Assembly: GCA_017391545.1 (NCBI GenBank)
Contig: JAFOYD010000060.1
Location: 1-14,841, forward strand
From: Lachnospiraceae bacterium
GTDB taxonomy: Bacteria > Bacillota > Clostridia > Lachnospirales > Lachnospiraceae
Direction of reading: 5' to 3'
DNA length: 14,841 nt
The notes under the pieces: generated by a model
The model's input: only the letters and a program-made list of their open reading frames with translations
What the model was told of the DNA's origin: nothing
Databases searched by the model: none
Program-made: the position numbers and the translations under genes
In this document: one piece after another, positions 7,355-13,806 of the stretch
How the letters are laid out: every line of letters starts with the position of its first letter
How positions within the stretch are numbered: position 1 is the stretch's first letter

Positions 7355-8488
7355 TTAAATCCACTTGTCGATTACTTCTGCCATGCGCTCCCATGAAAAT
7401 CGATCAGCTTCCTTTTTGATATTTTCATGAAACGCTTCCTCCATATGATTCTGATAATATCTTATGATGCCTTCCGCCAGTTTCCCGGGATTACAGGGCG
7501 GCACAATATAGCCTGTCTCTCCGTCTGTCACTACATCCGGCAGTCCTCCGACTGCTGTCACGACGACTGGTTTTTCAAAACCATATGCAATCTGTACGAT
7601 ACCACTCTGCGTCGCCGATTCATACGGCAGCACGACCATATCACAGGCTGCAAAGTATTTCTCTACCTCCTGATCCGGTATGTATCCGTCCTCGATCATG
7701 ACATAGTCTGTCATGCCGGCTTCCTGGATCTGCTGCAGATATTGGTTTTTTTCATCTTCTCCCGCAAATTCCCCGACGATCATCAGCCGGATGTCAGGAA
7801 GTGCTTTTACCACTTGGGGCAGTGCTTCGATCAGATACTTTAATCCTTTGTATGGTCTTACGAATCCAAAGAACAACAGCACTTTTTGGTTCTCAGGGAT
7901 CTGAAGCACCCCTCTTGCCTGTTCTTTTGTCAGATTTGTAAATCGAAAAGCATTGTAGGATGGATGTGGTGTGACCTGATAGTCGGGTTTCTCCATGATC
8001 TGCTTTAGCTCTGTTGCTTCTTCCTTGGCATGTACGATAAAGTGCCTGCCGCATTTCAATGTCATTTTGGTAAGCAGTTTGTCAAGTGGAAACCGTTCAT
8101 GTGGAAAGACATTGTGGCACACAAAGGTGAGGTTCTGCTTCCCCATAAATTTTGCCAGCAGGATATAGCATGGTGCGAAGTACGGATGCCACCATTGGAT
8201 GATGACCTGGTCGGGCTTCATTTTCCTGATATAACGAGCTGTTTTTATGATATTGAACGGATTCGCCGTATGAATGAGATATCTGGTATCATCGATTTTG
8301 AAACGATCATTCTGATAATCCTTCTGTTCTTTATGGAACAGTATTTTGGGATACTGCATTTTATAGGATATCATTTCTACATCATGATCTTTTGTCAGTT
8401 CCCTGTACATCAATCCTGTATAGTGCGAGATTCCTCCCCGATATGGATATACGGGCCCTATTAGTACAACTTTTTTTCTTTCATCCAT
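7355..8488 (-). CDS. Glycosyltransferase, GT-B fold, GT4-like
   Basis: The protein has 377 residues, normal for the family. The N-terminal half has the GPVYPYRGGISHYT glycine-rich acceptor-side loop (about 11-24) and HNVFPHE (125-131). The C-terminal half has FFGFVRPYKGL (206-216), a nucleotide-sugar-binding region, and ESATQSGIVQIAYGFEKPVV (290-309) followed by GGLPDVV. The latter carries the E-x(n)-E type signature of retaining GT4 enzymes. It should transfer a sugar from a nucleotide sugar at the cytoplasmic membrane; donor and acceptor cannot be read from the sequence. It lacks transmembrane helices. The gene begins after an intrinsic terminator and ends 24 bases before the protease start, so the two are likely cotranscribed. 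The ribosome binding site is weak (AGG about 13 bases upstream). Confidence 0.88.
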   Translation of the reverse strand: MDERKKVVLIGPVYPYRGGISHYTGLMYRELTKDHDVEMISYKMQYPKILFHKEQKDYQNDRFKIDDTRYLIHTANPFNIIKTARYIRKMKPDQVIIQWWHPYFAPCYILLAKFMGKQNLTFVCHNVFPHERFPLDKLLTKMTLKCGRHFIVHAKEEATELKQIMEKPDYQVTPHPSYNAFRFTNLTKEQARGVLQIPENQKVLLFFGFVRPYKGLKYLIEALPQVVKALPDIRLMIVGEFAGEDEKNQYLQQIQEAGMTDYVMIEDGYIPDQEVEKYFAACDMVVLPYESATQSGIVQIAYGFEKPVVVTAVGGLPDVVTDGETGYIVPPCNPGKLAEGIIRYYQNHMEEAFHENIKKEADRFSWERMAEVIDKWI

Positions 8489-8540
8489 CTGATATCGACC
8501 TGCCTACTGTTAATATTTGTCATAACCATCTTATCACAAG

Positions 8541-8571
8541 AAAAAAAACACCGCCACAATTTCGTGACGGT
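8541..8571 (-). terminator. Rho-independent terminator after the 98-residue protein gene
   Basis: On the minus strand an 8-bp stem ACCGTCAC/GTGGCGGT (one T-G pair) with a 6-nt loop is followed directly by eight T residues. It lies 29 bases past the stop codon of the upstream small gene and 52 bases before the glycosyltransferase start. It therefore separates the two transcription units. Confidence 0.88.
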
Positions 8572-8600
8572 ATTTTGGTATCATTTGTTATGAAGATGAT

Positions 8601-8897
8601 TTAAATCTCGTCTGCGATCGGTGCTGTCACAACAAATGTGGCAACGACTGTGATCACGACAACAAGGATAATTAAGAGCATCCCTCCAAGCAGAAGTATC
8701 ATGGCTCCACCGCCGTTGTTCTCCTCCAGGCTCTCATCCAACGGAATCTGCTCATCTTCGATAATTACATATTCTTCCCCTGTTACGTCATACGCATGCG
8801 CGGTCGGTGCGCCAAATGAAAATGCTGAAATGAACACGCCCAGGATCATGGCAAGCATCAGTTTTAACATGCGATAAGAATTGTTACGTTTTGTCAT
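8601..8897 (-). CDS. Small exported protein with C-terminal membrane anchor
   Basis: The protein has 98 residues. An N-terminal signal peptide is clear: basic NKR-type start, hydrophobic core (about 10-28), and likely cleavage after AHA at residue 35. The mature part opens with an acidic segment EEYVIIEDEQIPLDESLEE (41-59). A Gly-rich hinge NNGGGA and one long transmembrane helix (about 64-91, LLLGGMLLIILVVVITVVA) follow. This predicts a short acidic extracellular segment tethered to the membrane. A GAGGTGG site lies 6 bases before the ATG. It has its own -10-like TATAAT upstream and its own terminator, so it is a monocistronic unit. I know no function for this family. Confidence 0.8.
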   Translation of the reverse strand: MTKRNNSYRMLKLMLAMILGVFISAFSFGAPTAHAYDVTGEEYVIIEDEQIPLDESLEENNGGGAMILLLGGMLLIILVVVITVVATFVVTAPIADEI

Positions 8898-8920
8898 TTT
8901 TCCACCTCTTCCACTACCAT

Positions 8921-8926
8921 ATTATA
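8921..8926 (-). promoter_or_regulatory. Probable -10 element for the small exported protein gene
   Basis: A perfect TATAAT lies on the minus strand 24 bases upstream of the start codon, leaving a very short leader. It sits within an imperfect inverted repeat, ACCAT...ATGGT (8916-8934), which could be an operator. No good -35 hexamer is found at 16-18 nt. Confidence 0.4.
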
Positions 8927-9021
8927 ATCATGGTATCATACTTTATTCTAAATGTGAATAAGTTGAATTAATTTTCTGAAAATTTGGTTATTTTGTTACT
9001 GTTCACTCCATTCCGGTAACG

Positions 9022-9432
9022 TCATTTTTGACTGCGCTCCGCCTTGACGTTTTTCTCGAAATGAGCCACGAGTCTGCGCCCTTCCTCCTCATCTACATGC
9101 TCAAGCGCACTGATAAATTCCTCAAGCGGTCCTTTCGTCTGGCTGTCTGCAATCACAAGGGAATGCTTCAGGCTCGTGATATAATCTTCCAGACACTCGC
9201 TGAATTCAAATGACACTCTGCCATCGGGAAGCATGGCAATGTTGAGCGTATATGCCACATTAGTCCACACGACCTTCTGCGTCATGGCACACAGTTCTTT
9301 TGCCTTTTTCAGAAAATGCATACCAGCCTCTGTTCTGTCAAGGATATCATCCAGCGTGATTCCAAAAAAGTCAAAGTCATCCTGCGAGGCAATGCACTCT
9401 ACCTTTAAATCTGCTTTTTTCCTGTATTCCAT
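9022..9432 (-). CDS. MecA-like adaptor protein, N-terminal domain only
   Basis: The start is placed at ATG 9432 because AGGAG lies seven bases upstream; an in-frame ATG at 9447 would precede that site. The product has 136 residues. Residues 1-80 resemble the N-terminal domain of MecA-type adaptors: an EYRKKADLKVEC start, the FGITLDDILDRTEAGMHFLKKA helix region (22-44), and LNIAMLPDGRVSFEFSE (63-79). Classical MecA has about 220 residues, with a C-terminal domain that binds ClpC; that part is missing here. The remaining 55 residues are charged and helical (GPLEEFISALEHVDEEEGRR). It may still bind targets without delivering them to a Clp protease, or it may belong to a short subfamily. A TATAAT at 9471-9476 is a likely -10. 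Confidence 0.68.
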   Translation of the reverse strand: MEYRKKADLKVECIASQDDFDFFGITLDDILDRTEAGMHFLKKAKELCAMTQKVVWTNVAYTLNIAMLPDGRVSFEFSECLEDYITSLKHSLVIADSQTKGPLEEFISALEHVDEEEGRRLVAHFEKNVKAERSQK

Positions 9433-9470
9433 GCCATCACTCCTCATCTGCTGAACGCTACAGTTACTTA

Positions 9471-9476
9471 ATTATA
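9471..9476 (-). promoter_or_regulatory. Probable -10 element for the MecA-like gene
   Basis: A perfect TATAAT lies on the minus strand, 38 bases before the chosen start. The sequence 17 nt further upstream is TATGAA, a poor -35, and it lies inside the palindromic element at 9478-9610. The element may therefore shape the activity of this promoter. Confidence 0.4.
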
Positions 9477-9477
9477 T

Positions 9478-9610
9478 GTAACTATTCAGTACCTTCATAG
9501 TTACGAGAACAAATCCATGCAAAATCACCTTCGGTGATGGATTTGTTCCTGCTAAATCTATGTTTTTTCACGGTCCGTGCAGTAAATGCACAGACCTGCT
9601 GAACAGTTAC
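9478..9610. repeat. Palindromic intergenic element with terminal inverted repeats (MITE-like)
   Basis: The left end GTAACTATTCAG (9478-9489) and the right end CTGAACAGTTAC (9599-9610) are inverted repeats matching at 11 of 12 positions. The interior holds two strong hairpins. One pairs AACAAATCC with GGATTTGTT and has an inner ATCACC-TTC-GGTGAT stem (about 9509-9548). The other pairs GGTCCGTGCA with TGCACAGACC around GTAAA (about 9572-9596). No coding frame is present. The architecture fits a non-autonomous palindromic repeat of the kind dispersed in bacterial genomes. A related split motif (CTGCTGAAC, GCTAC, AGTTAC) occurs at 9448-9467. Only one full copy is in this window, so dispersal is untested. 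Confidence 0.6.
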
Positions 9611-9652
9611 CATTATATTCTTATTTCATTCATTCTGCAATAGTGAACAGTA

Positions 9653-9705
9653 AGGAAGCTGTAGCAATAGGTTATCTCCTTCCGAGCCCATTGCTACAGC
9701 TTCCT
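9653..9705 (-). repeat. 16-bp inverted repeat downstream of the 128-residue protein gene
   Basis: A perfect 16-bp stem (9653-9668 with 9690-9705, AGGAAGCTGTAGCAAT and its complement) encloses a 21-nt loop. It lies 22 bases after the stop codon at 9728. It is placed like a terminator, but no long T-run follows on the minus strand. It may be an mRNA 3'-end stabiliser, an atypical terminator or part of a repeat. Confidence 0.6.
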
Positions 9706-9727
9706 GCATTTTCCATATGACGAAAGC

Positions 9728-10114
9728 TTATTCCTCATCATCCACCAGATCTGTGTGGAACATCAACAGGAATTCCGCTCCGTTTTTGATTGTGAGTTTC
9801 ATCACTACGCCTTTTCCGTCAACCGAAATCTTGGAACTGACCTTTCTCACAGTGTCAAGATTTAGCTGAACTGTTGTAAACATGTCATCGCTTACAAGGC
9901 ACATTACCCTGCCTACGATATTCACCTCCGAACATATCACTGAAATTGACATGTTCAGACCCGTTCCGTCTGTTACGTCCTCTATGGTTGATAGTGCGAT
10001 TGGTATATTCTTAACATCTTGTAATACTGAAATCAGGCTATCAGCGTCATTAACTATAAGCAGACGGTTACGCATAACTTCCAAATAATTTGTCCAGTTC
10101 TGCATTCCATCCAT
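9728..10114 (-). CDS. Hypothetical 128-residue protein
   Basis: The ATG at 10114 has an excellent AAAGGAGG site at 7-nt spacing, and a perfect consensus promoter lies further upstream, so this is a real and probably well-expressed gene. The protein is soluble, without signal peptide or membrane helix. It has an N-terminal helical part (NWTNYLEVMRNRLLIVND) and then alternating hydrophobic beta-like segments (MSISVICSEVNIVGRVMCLV, VVMKLTIKNGAEFLLMFH). It ends in DLVDDEE. I recognise no domain or catalytic motif. The gene is a single transcription unit between the pseudouridine synthase gene and the hairpin at 9653-9705. Confidence 0.75.
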   Translation of the reverse strand: MDGMQNWTNYLEVMRNRLLIVNDADSLISVLQDVKNIPIALSTIEDVTDGTGLNMSISVICSEVNIVGRVMCLVSDDMFTTVQLNLDTVRKVSSKISVDGKGVVMKLTIKNGAEFLLMFHTDLVDDEE

Positions 10115-10266
10115 ATTGTGGCCTCCTTTGAGTTACTCCCCCTTTAAATGAGTTCTTGCAAAATACAAGGCCTGTTGCTGTTATATTCGGAAAAAATGAC
10201 CCCTTTATCAATTTTCCGATTACAAACATTCGCTATTAGCATCTGACTGAATTATCTCGTAATTTT

Positions 10267-10295
10267 ATTATACTTTTTAAAATATAAAGTGTCAA
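10267..10295 (-). promoter_or_regulatory. Perfect consensus sigma-A promoter for the 128-residue protein gene
   Basis: TTGACA (10290-10295) and TATAAT (10267-10272) are separated by exactly 17 bases on the minus strand. Transcription would begin near 10260, leaving a leader of about 145 nt before the ATG at 10114. The leader includes an 8-bp stem TCGGAAAA/TTTTCCGA (10187-10219), and a GGGGGAG tract lies upstream of the true ribosome binding site. I recognise no riboswitch class in it. Confidence 0.85.
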
Positions 10296-10344
10296 CTATT
10301 AATGTGTGTTCGTGTTTTCAGAATTTTATCATTAATATTCAATT

Positions 10345-11025
10345 CTATCTAAACAGTAACTTATTATTGATTGAAAAATCCATTTGCTTGCCAGTCTGTG
10401 GGTGCCGAAAGGTCAGTTTATCCGCCAGCAGCGCTGTATTGGTGATGCCAAGCTGCCTCGAAAGCGCTCTTGACTGATCACAGCCATACTTGACATCTCC
10501 CAGAAGTGGAAAGCCCTCATGAGACATCTGCACTCTGATCTGGTGATGTCTGCCTGTGAAAAGCTCAATCTCCACCAAGGAATAGTCACCTGCATCTGCG
10601 TCCGAAAAGCGTTTTGCAACCTTCCAGTGAAGTCTCGCCTCCTTAGCGCCCTTTGTGTCTTTCGGCACGACCTTCGACAGATTCGTGCGTGCATCCTTTA
10701 ACAAATAATCTGTCAGCTCGCCCTCCTGCTCAGCCGGTACACCTGCGACCAGTGCAGCATATTTTTTAGAGAGGGTTCCATCCTGAAGCTGGTTCGTGAG
10801 CTTCTTTGCCGCACTTTGGTTCTTGGCGAACACCAGAAGTCCCTCAACGGGCTGGTCAAGCCTGTGAATCACACCGATGTAGGTATCCTCTCCCTTCTTC
10901 TTTCGATAATTTTTCAGTTCAGAGACAATGTCTGCCTGACCGATGCGCGCCGTCTCCGTCGCAATCCCCGCCGGCTTGTGCACCACCAGCAGTGCACTGT
11001 CCTCGTACACTATCATTTTATCCAT
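10345..11025 (-). CDS. RluA-family pseudouridine synthase
   Basis: The protein has 226 residues from ATG 11025, chosen because AGGA lies 9 bases upstream. A GTG at 11052, overlapping the Uma2 stop as GTGA, would add nine residues with a weaker site. The family core is visible: HKPAGIATE (16-24), the catalytic-loop motif HRLDQPVEGLLVFAKN (54-69) with Asp57 as the expected catalytic nucleophile, then ELFTGRHHQIRVQ and LLGDVKYG. It isomerises uridine to pseudouridine in rRNA or tRNA. The N-terminal S4 domain of RluC/RluD is absent, as in short RluA-type enzymes, so the target base cannot be named. It is the last gene of the kinase operon, starting 23 bases after Uma2. Confidence 0.9.
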   Translation of the reverse strand: MDKMIVYEDSALLVVHKPAGIATETARIGQADIVSELKNYRKKKGEDTYIGVIHRLDQPVEGLLVFAKNQSAAKKLTNQLQDGTLSKKYAALVAGVPAEQEGELTDYLLKDARTNLSKVVPKDTKGAKEARLHWKVAKRFSDADAGDYSLVEIELFTGRHHQIRVQMSHEGFPLLGDVKYGCDQSRALSRQLGITNTALLADKLTFRHPQTGKQMDFSINNKLLFR

Positions 11026-11048
11026 ACCTGTAATTCCTATTCTGATTT

Positions 11049-11594
11049 TCACCCGATATCAAAAATATCCGACAGCATGATCTCTATATGCGGAAAACAC
11101 TTCAGTGCGATTTTTTTCTCTGCATTGTACGTTTCTTCCTCTTTATCATCATCATAGATATAACTTTGTTCCAGCACATATGCCCCATCCTTCAGATAAT
11201 AGATCTCAATTGAACCGCTTGGATCAACAATCCAGTATTCCTCCACACCATTTTTCTGATAGATCTCTTTTTTGATCGTCTTATCCCGATGTCCTGTTGA
11301 CGGACTTAACGTCTCAACGACAAGCTTCGGTACACCTGTGTACTTCTTTTCATTTTTGCCCCAGTCACAGACAATTGCGATGTCAGGTATGATGTAGTCA
11401 TTTTTATCCTCATCGTATCGAAAATAGTAATCCAGTTGCTCCATGAATATTTCACACCTGTTATCTTTGAAATTATTTTTCAGCTTATTAAATATATTGC
11501 CGTCAATCAGTGCGTGTCTTCTTCCTGGCGACGGTGACATATTGTACACAACGCCATATATGATTTCCTTTTTTCTTGGTTCTCTTAAATCCAT
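11049..11594 (-). CDS. Uma2-family (DUF820) PD-(D/E)XK nuclease-fold protein
   Basis: The protein has 181 residues, normal for the family. The ATG at 11594 follows AGGAGG at 8-nt spacing. Diagnostic segments are YIIPDIAIVCD (67-77, with Asp71), GVPKLVVETLSPST (87-100, with Glu94 and Leu96 as the ExL motif), then DKTIKKEIYQKNGVEEYWIVDP (104-125). These are the acidic and basic residues of the restriction-endonuclease-like fold of Uma2. The biological substrate of the family is not established; many copies exist in cyanobacteria and fewer in Firmicutes. It lies 51 bases after the response regulator gene and just before rluA, apparently within the same operon. Confidence 0.9.
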   Translation of the reverse strand: MDLREPRKKEIIYGVVYNMSPSPGRRHALIDGNIFNKLKNNFKDNRCEIFMEQLDYYFRYDEDKNDYIIPDIAIVCDWGKNEKKYTGVPKLVVETLSPSTGHRDKTIKKEIYQKNGVEEYWIVDPSGSIEIYYLKDGAYVLEQSYIYDDDKEEETYNAEKKIALKCFPHIEIMLSDIFDIG

Positions 11595-11645
11595 TTGCAG
11601 TTCCTCCTGTCATAATAATGTTGGGGGGCTTCGGAGCTCAAATAC

Positions 11646-12335
11646 TTACAGCTTGAATCTATAACCTACGCCCCATATCGTCTCGATGTACTGCGGTTTT
11701 GAGGTGTCGGTCTCGATTTTCTCACGGATTTTTTTGATATGCACGGTCACTGTCGCGATATCGCCGATGGAATCCATATCCCAGATTTCCCTGAAAATCT
11801 CCTCTTTTGTGAAAACATGGTTCGGATTTTCCGCAAGGAAGGTCAGAAGGTCAAATTCCTTCGTGGTAAACTGCTTCTCCACACCATCCACAAATACACG
11901 CCTCGCCGTCTTGTCGATGCGGATCCCGCGCACCTCCACGATATCATTCTCCTTCGTGTGACTGCCCACAAGCCTGTTGTAACGCGCCATATGTGCCTTG
12001 ACACGCGCCACCAGCTCACTGGGGCTGAACGGCTTCGTCAGGTAATCGTCCGCCCCCAGACCAAGTCCACGGATCTTGTCGATGTCATCCTTTTTCGCAG
12101 ATACCATAAGAATCGGTACGTCCTTGTCCTCACGAATCCGCTTGCAGATTTCAAAGCCGTCGATACCCGGCAGCATCAGATCCAGTATAATCAAATCAAA
12201 ATTTTCAGAAAGTGCTGTCGCAAGTCCTGTGTCCCCGCTGTTCTCAATCACAACCTCAAAATCATTCAACTCCAGATAATCCTTCTCAAGCTCTGCAATT
12301 GCCTCTTCATCCTCTACGATTAAAATTCTGCTCAT
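11646..12335 (-). CDS. OmpR/PhoB-type response regulator
   Basis: The protein has 229 residues. The receiver domain (1-120) has the acidic pocket Glu8-Asp9, the phosphoacceptor Asp52 (LIILDLMLPG), Ser79 and Lys101 (TKPFSP). The C-terminal winged-helix domain (about 130-229) has FTTKEFDLLTFLAENPNHVF, TVTVHIKKIREKI and the terminal WGVGYRF motif. It should bind DNA as a dimer when phosphorylated by the kinase encoded 37 bases upstream. AAAGGA lies about 9 bases before the ATG. The regulon and the signal cannot be deduced from this window. Confidence 0.95.
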   Translation of the reverse strand: MSRILIVEDEEAIAELEKDYLELNDFEVVIENSGDTGLATALSENFDLIILDLMLPGIDGFEICKRIREDKDVPILMVSAKKDDIDKIRGLGLGADDYLTKPFSPSELVARVKAHMARYNRLVGSHTKENDIVEVRGIRIDKTARRVFVDGVEKQFTTKEFDLLTFLAENPNHVFTKEEIFREIWDMDSIGDIATVTVHIKKIREKIETDTSKPQYIETIWGVGYRFKL

Positions 12336-12372
12336 AAAAATAATCCTTTCTCATAATAATATTACTATAATC

Positions 12373-13530
12373 CTACACAATGATGTCGTCATTTTGTTCG
12401 ACGTATTTCCGGATTACGAAATGCATACAGGTGCCTTCGCCTTCCTTGCTTGTCGCCCACACATAGCCGCCGTGATCCTCGATGATCTTTTTCACGATGC
12501 TAAGACCGATGCCACTGCCACCCTGCATGGAATTTCTGGAAGCATCCGACCGGAAGAACCGCTCAAATACATTGCCGATATCCTTTGCAGGAATCCCTTT
12601 TCCATTGTCCTCGATCTCAATCTTGACAGACTCTCCCTCATCAAGGATACGGATGTCGATCACGCCATTGTTGTGCCCCATGTATTTGATGCTGTTACCG
12701 ATAATGTTGTTAATGACCTTCTTGAGCTGCTCCGGGTCTGCCACGATACAGGTATCCGCAGGTGCCAGATTCGTATAATTCAGATGTATATTTTTGGATT
12801 CGAGATCCAAGCCGACCTCCTCAACACAATCCGAAAAATAGTCCGACACATTAATGATATGGAAATGATACGGTATCTTATTGGAGTCGATGCCCGAATA
12901 CGTGGTCAGCTCATTGATCAGCTTATCCATGTCGTTTGCCTTGTTGTAGATGGTCTTAATGTACTTATCCATCTTCTCCGGCGTGTCCGCGACACCATCC
13001 ATGATGCCCTCCACATAACCCTTGATCGACGTGATCGGTGTCTTCAGGTCATGCGAAATGTTGCTCACCAGCTCCTTGGACTTTTTCTCGTTGTCAGCCT
13101 TTTCCTCTTCGTTTTCCTTGAGCTGCAGGCGCATCTGTTCATAATTTTCAAAAAGCGTGCCAAGTTCATCCTCACGCACCTGCGTCATGTGATAATCAAA
13201 ATCACCCTCCGCAATATGCTGCATCGCTGCGCTCAGCTCCTTTAGCGGTTTGTAGATATCCTTGTTGATCCACGCGGTAATCAGAGAACTCGTTATGATC
13301 AACGTGACTGCCATCGCGATCACCAGGTATTTCATGAATCTTTTGTTGATCATCGCACCGATCATGATGTCCTCTTTGGTCAGCTCATGGATCATGTCGA
13401 TGTTCTCATGATATCCAAATCCCAGAAATGCCATGGTCCCACAGAGCAACGGAACAAGTATGATCGTCAGAAAAAGTACCGTCAGTTTTGCCTTCAGCTT
13501 CATGTGCATCTTCCATTTCATGACTCGCAT
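12373..13530 (-). CDS. Membrane sensor histidine kinase
   Basis: The protein has 385 residues. Two transmembrane helices (about 16-37 and 66-87) enclose only about 28 external residues, too short for a typical ligand-binding domain, so it may sense the membrane or a partner protein. A HAMP linker (about 88-140) follows. The dimerisation domain has the phosphoacceptor His160 (SNISHDLKTPITSIKG). The ATPase domain has the N box (NNIIGNSIKY, 274-283), G1 (EDNGKGIP, 307-314), the F box and G2 (GGSGIGLSIVKK, 337-348). The gene precedes its response regulator, the reverse of the more common order. Start 13530 is chosen because AAAGGA lies 4 nt upstream. Confidence 0.95.
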   Translation of the reverse strand: MRVMKWKMHMKLKAKLTVLFLTIILVPLLCGTMAFLGFGYHENIDMIHELTKEDIMIGAMINKRFMKYLVIAMAVTLIITSSLITAWINKDIYKPLKELSAAMQHIAEGDFDYHMTQVREDELGTLFENYEQMRLQLKENEEEKADNEKKSKELVSNISHDLKTPITSIKGYVEGIMDGVADTPEKMDKYIKTIYNKANDMDKLINELTTYSGIDSNKIPYHFHIINVSDYFSDCVEEVGLDLESKNIHLNYTNLAPADTCIVADPEQLKKVINNIIGNSIKYMGHNNGVIDIRILDEGESVKIEIEDNGKGIPAKDIGNVFERFFRSDASRNSMQGGSGIGLSIVKKIIEDHGGYVWATSKEGEGTCMHFVIRKYVEQNDDIIV

Positions 13531-13557
13531 TACATCCTTTCCTATATAGCTGTTATT

Positions 13558-13563
13558 AGTATA
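13558..13563 (-). promoter_or_regulatory. Possible -10 element for the kinase operon
   Basis: TATACT lies on the minus strand 27 bases before the kinase start. The -35 region is AT-rich but shows no good match, so the promoter may need an activator or the call may be wrong. It is oriented divergently from the perR promoter. Confidence 0.35.
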
Positions 13564-13650
13564 TCATCTCGACTATTTAAAATATAGAGGTAGTGGGATT
13601 TATTAATTTATTTTTTATGAAAATAAAATAAATATTTTTTGATTAAAGTC

Positions 13651-13679
13651 TTGACATTTGCAAATAAACTGAATATAAT
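13651..13679 (+). promoter_or_regulatory. Perfect consensus sigma-A promoter for the perR-rubrerythrin operon
   Basis: TTGACA (13651-13656) and TATAAT (13674-13679) are spaced by exactly 17 bases. Transcription would start near 13685-13687, giving a leader of about 120 nt before the chosen perR start. Such a strong promoter usually needs repression, and a palindromic operator-like site lies exactly at the predicted start point. Confidence 0.9.
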
Positions 13680-13681
13680 AA

Positions 13682-13696
13682 CAGTAATCATTACTG
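13682..13696 (+). promoter_or_regulatory. PerR/Fur-box-like 7-1-7 palindrome
   Basis: CAGTAAT-C-ATTACTG is a perfect 7-1-7 inverted repeat, the geometry of PerR and Fur boxes in Firmicutes, with the TAATnATTA core matching. It begins three bases after the -10 hexamer, so a bound dimer would block transcription. A second site-like inverted repeat, TCGTA-6-TACGA, follows about 10 bases downstream. Autoregulation by the downstream PerR is the natural inference. Confidence 0.7.
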
Positions 13697-13759
13697 ATAT
13701 ATGCATCGTAATGATCTACGACATTCAAAATACAGGCAGCTTTAAATGATATTATACGG

Positions 13760-13783
13760 GGTAACTGTATATGGTCAGTTACC
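13760..13783 (+). repeat. 8-bp leader hairpin upstream of perR
   Basis: GGTAACTG (13760-13767) and CAGTTACC (13776-13783) are perfect inverted repeats around an 8-nt loop. An in-frame ATG at 13771 lies in the loop, so translation is unlikely to start there. The GTAACTG core also resembles the ends of the element at 9478-9610. Confidence 0.6.
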
Positions 13784-13806
13784 GAACGAGAAAGGCAGGG
13801 AGCTTT

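Noticed and set aside
6802..7419. Long plus-strand frames opposite the protease N-terminal region
   Set aside because: They arise from the repetitive Ser/Glu/Thr-coding tandem repeat read on the other strand. They have low-complexity composition and no ribosome binding site, while the minus-strand protein has a signal peptide and intact catalytic motifs.
9478..9720. CRISPR array
   Set aside because: There are repeated short motifs and hairpins, but no regular repeat-spacer pattern and no cas genes.
10187..10219. Riboswitch in the leader of the 128-residue protein gene
   Set aside because: There is a hairpin, but I could not match any known riboswitch core, and the protein is not a recognised transporter or biosynthetic enzyme.
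11026..11052. GTG at 11052 as start of the pseudouridine synthase
   Set aside because: It overlaps the Uma2 stop as GTGA, which is possible, but lacks a good ribosome binding site and adds nine residues outside the family core. ATG 11025 is favoured but not certain.
12394..13245. 283-codon plus-strand frame opposite the histidine kinase
   Set aside because: The minus strand encodes a complete kinase with H, N, G1 and G2 boxes. The plus-strand frame has no recognisable domain or ribosome binding site and is a shadow.
13771..13806. Upstream ATG as the perR start
   Set aside because: It lies in the loop of a perfect hairpin and would add 12 residues not typical of PerR, whereas ATG 13807 has an AGGGAG site and begins near the usual MKFSRQR start.
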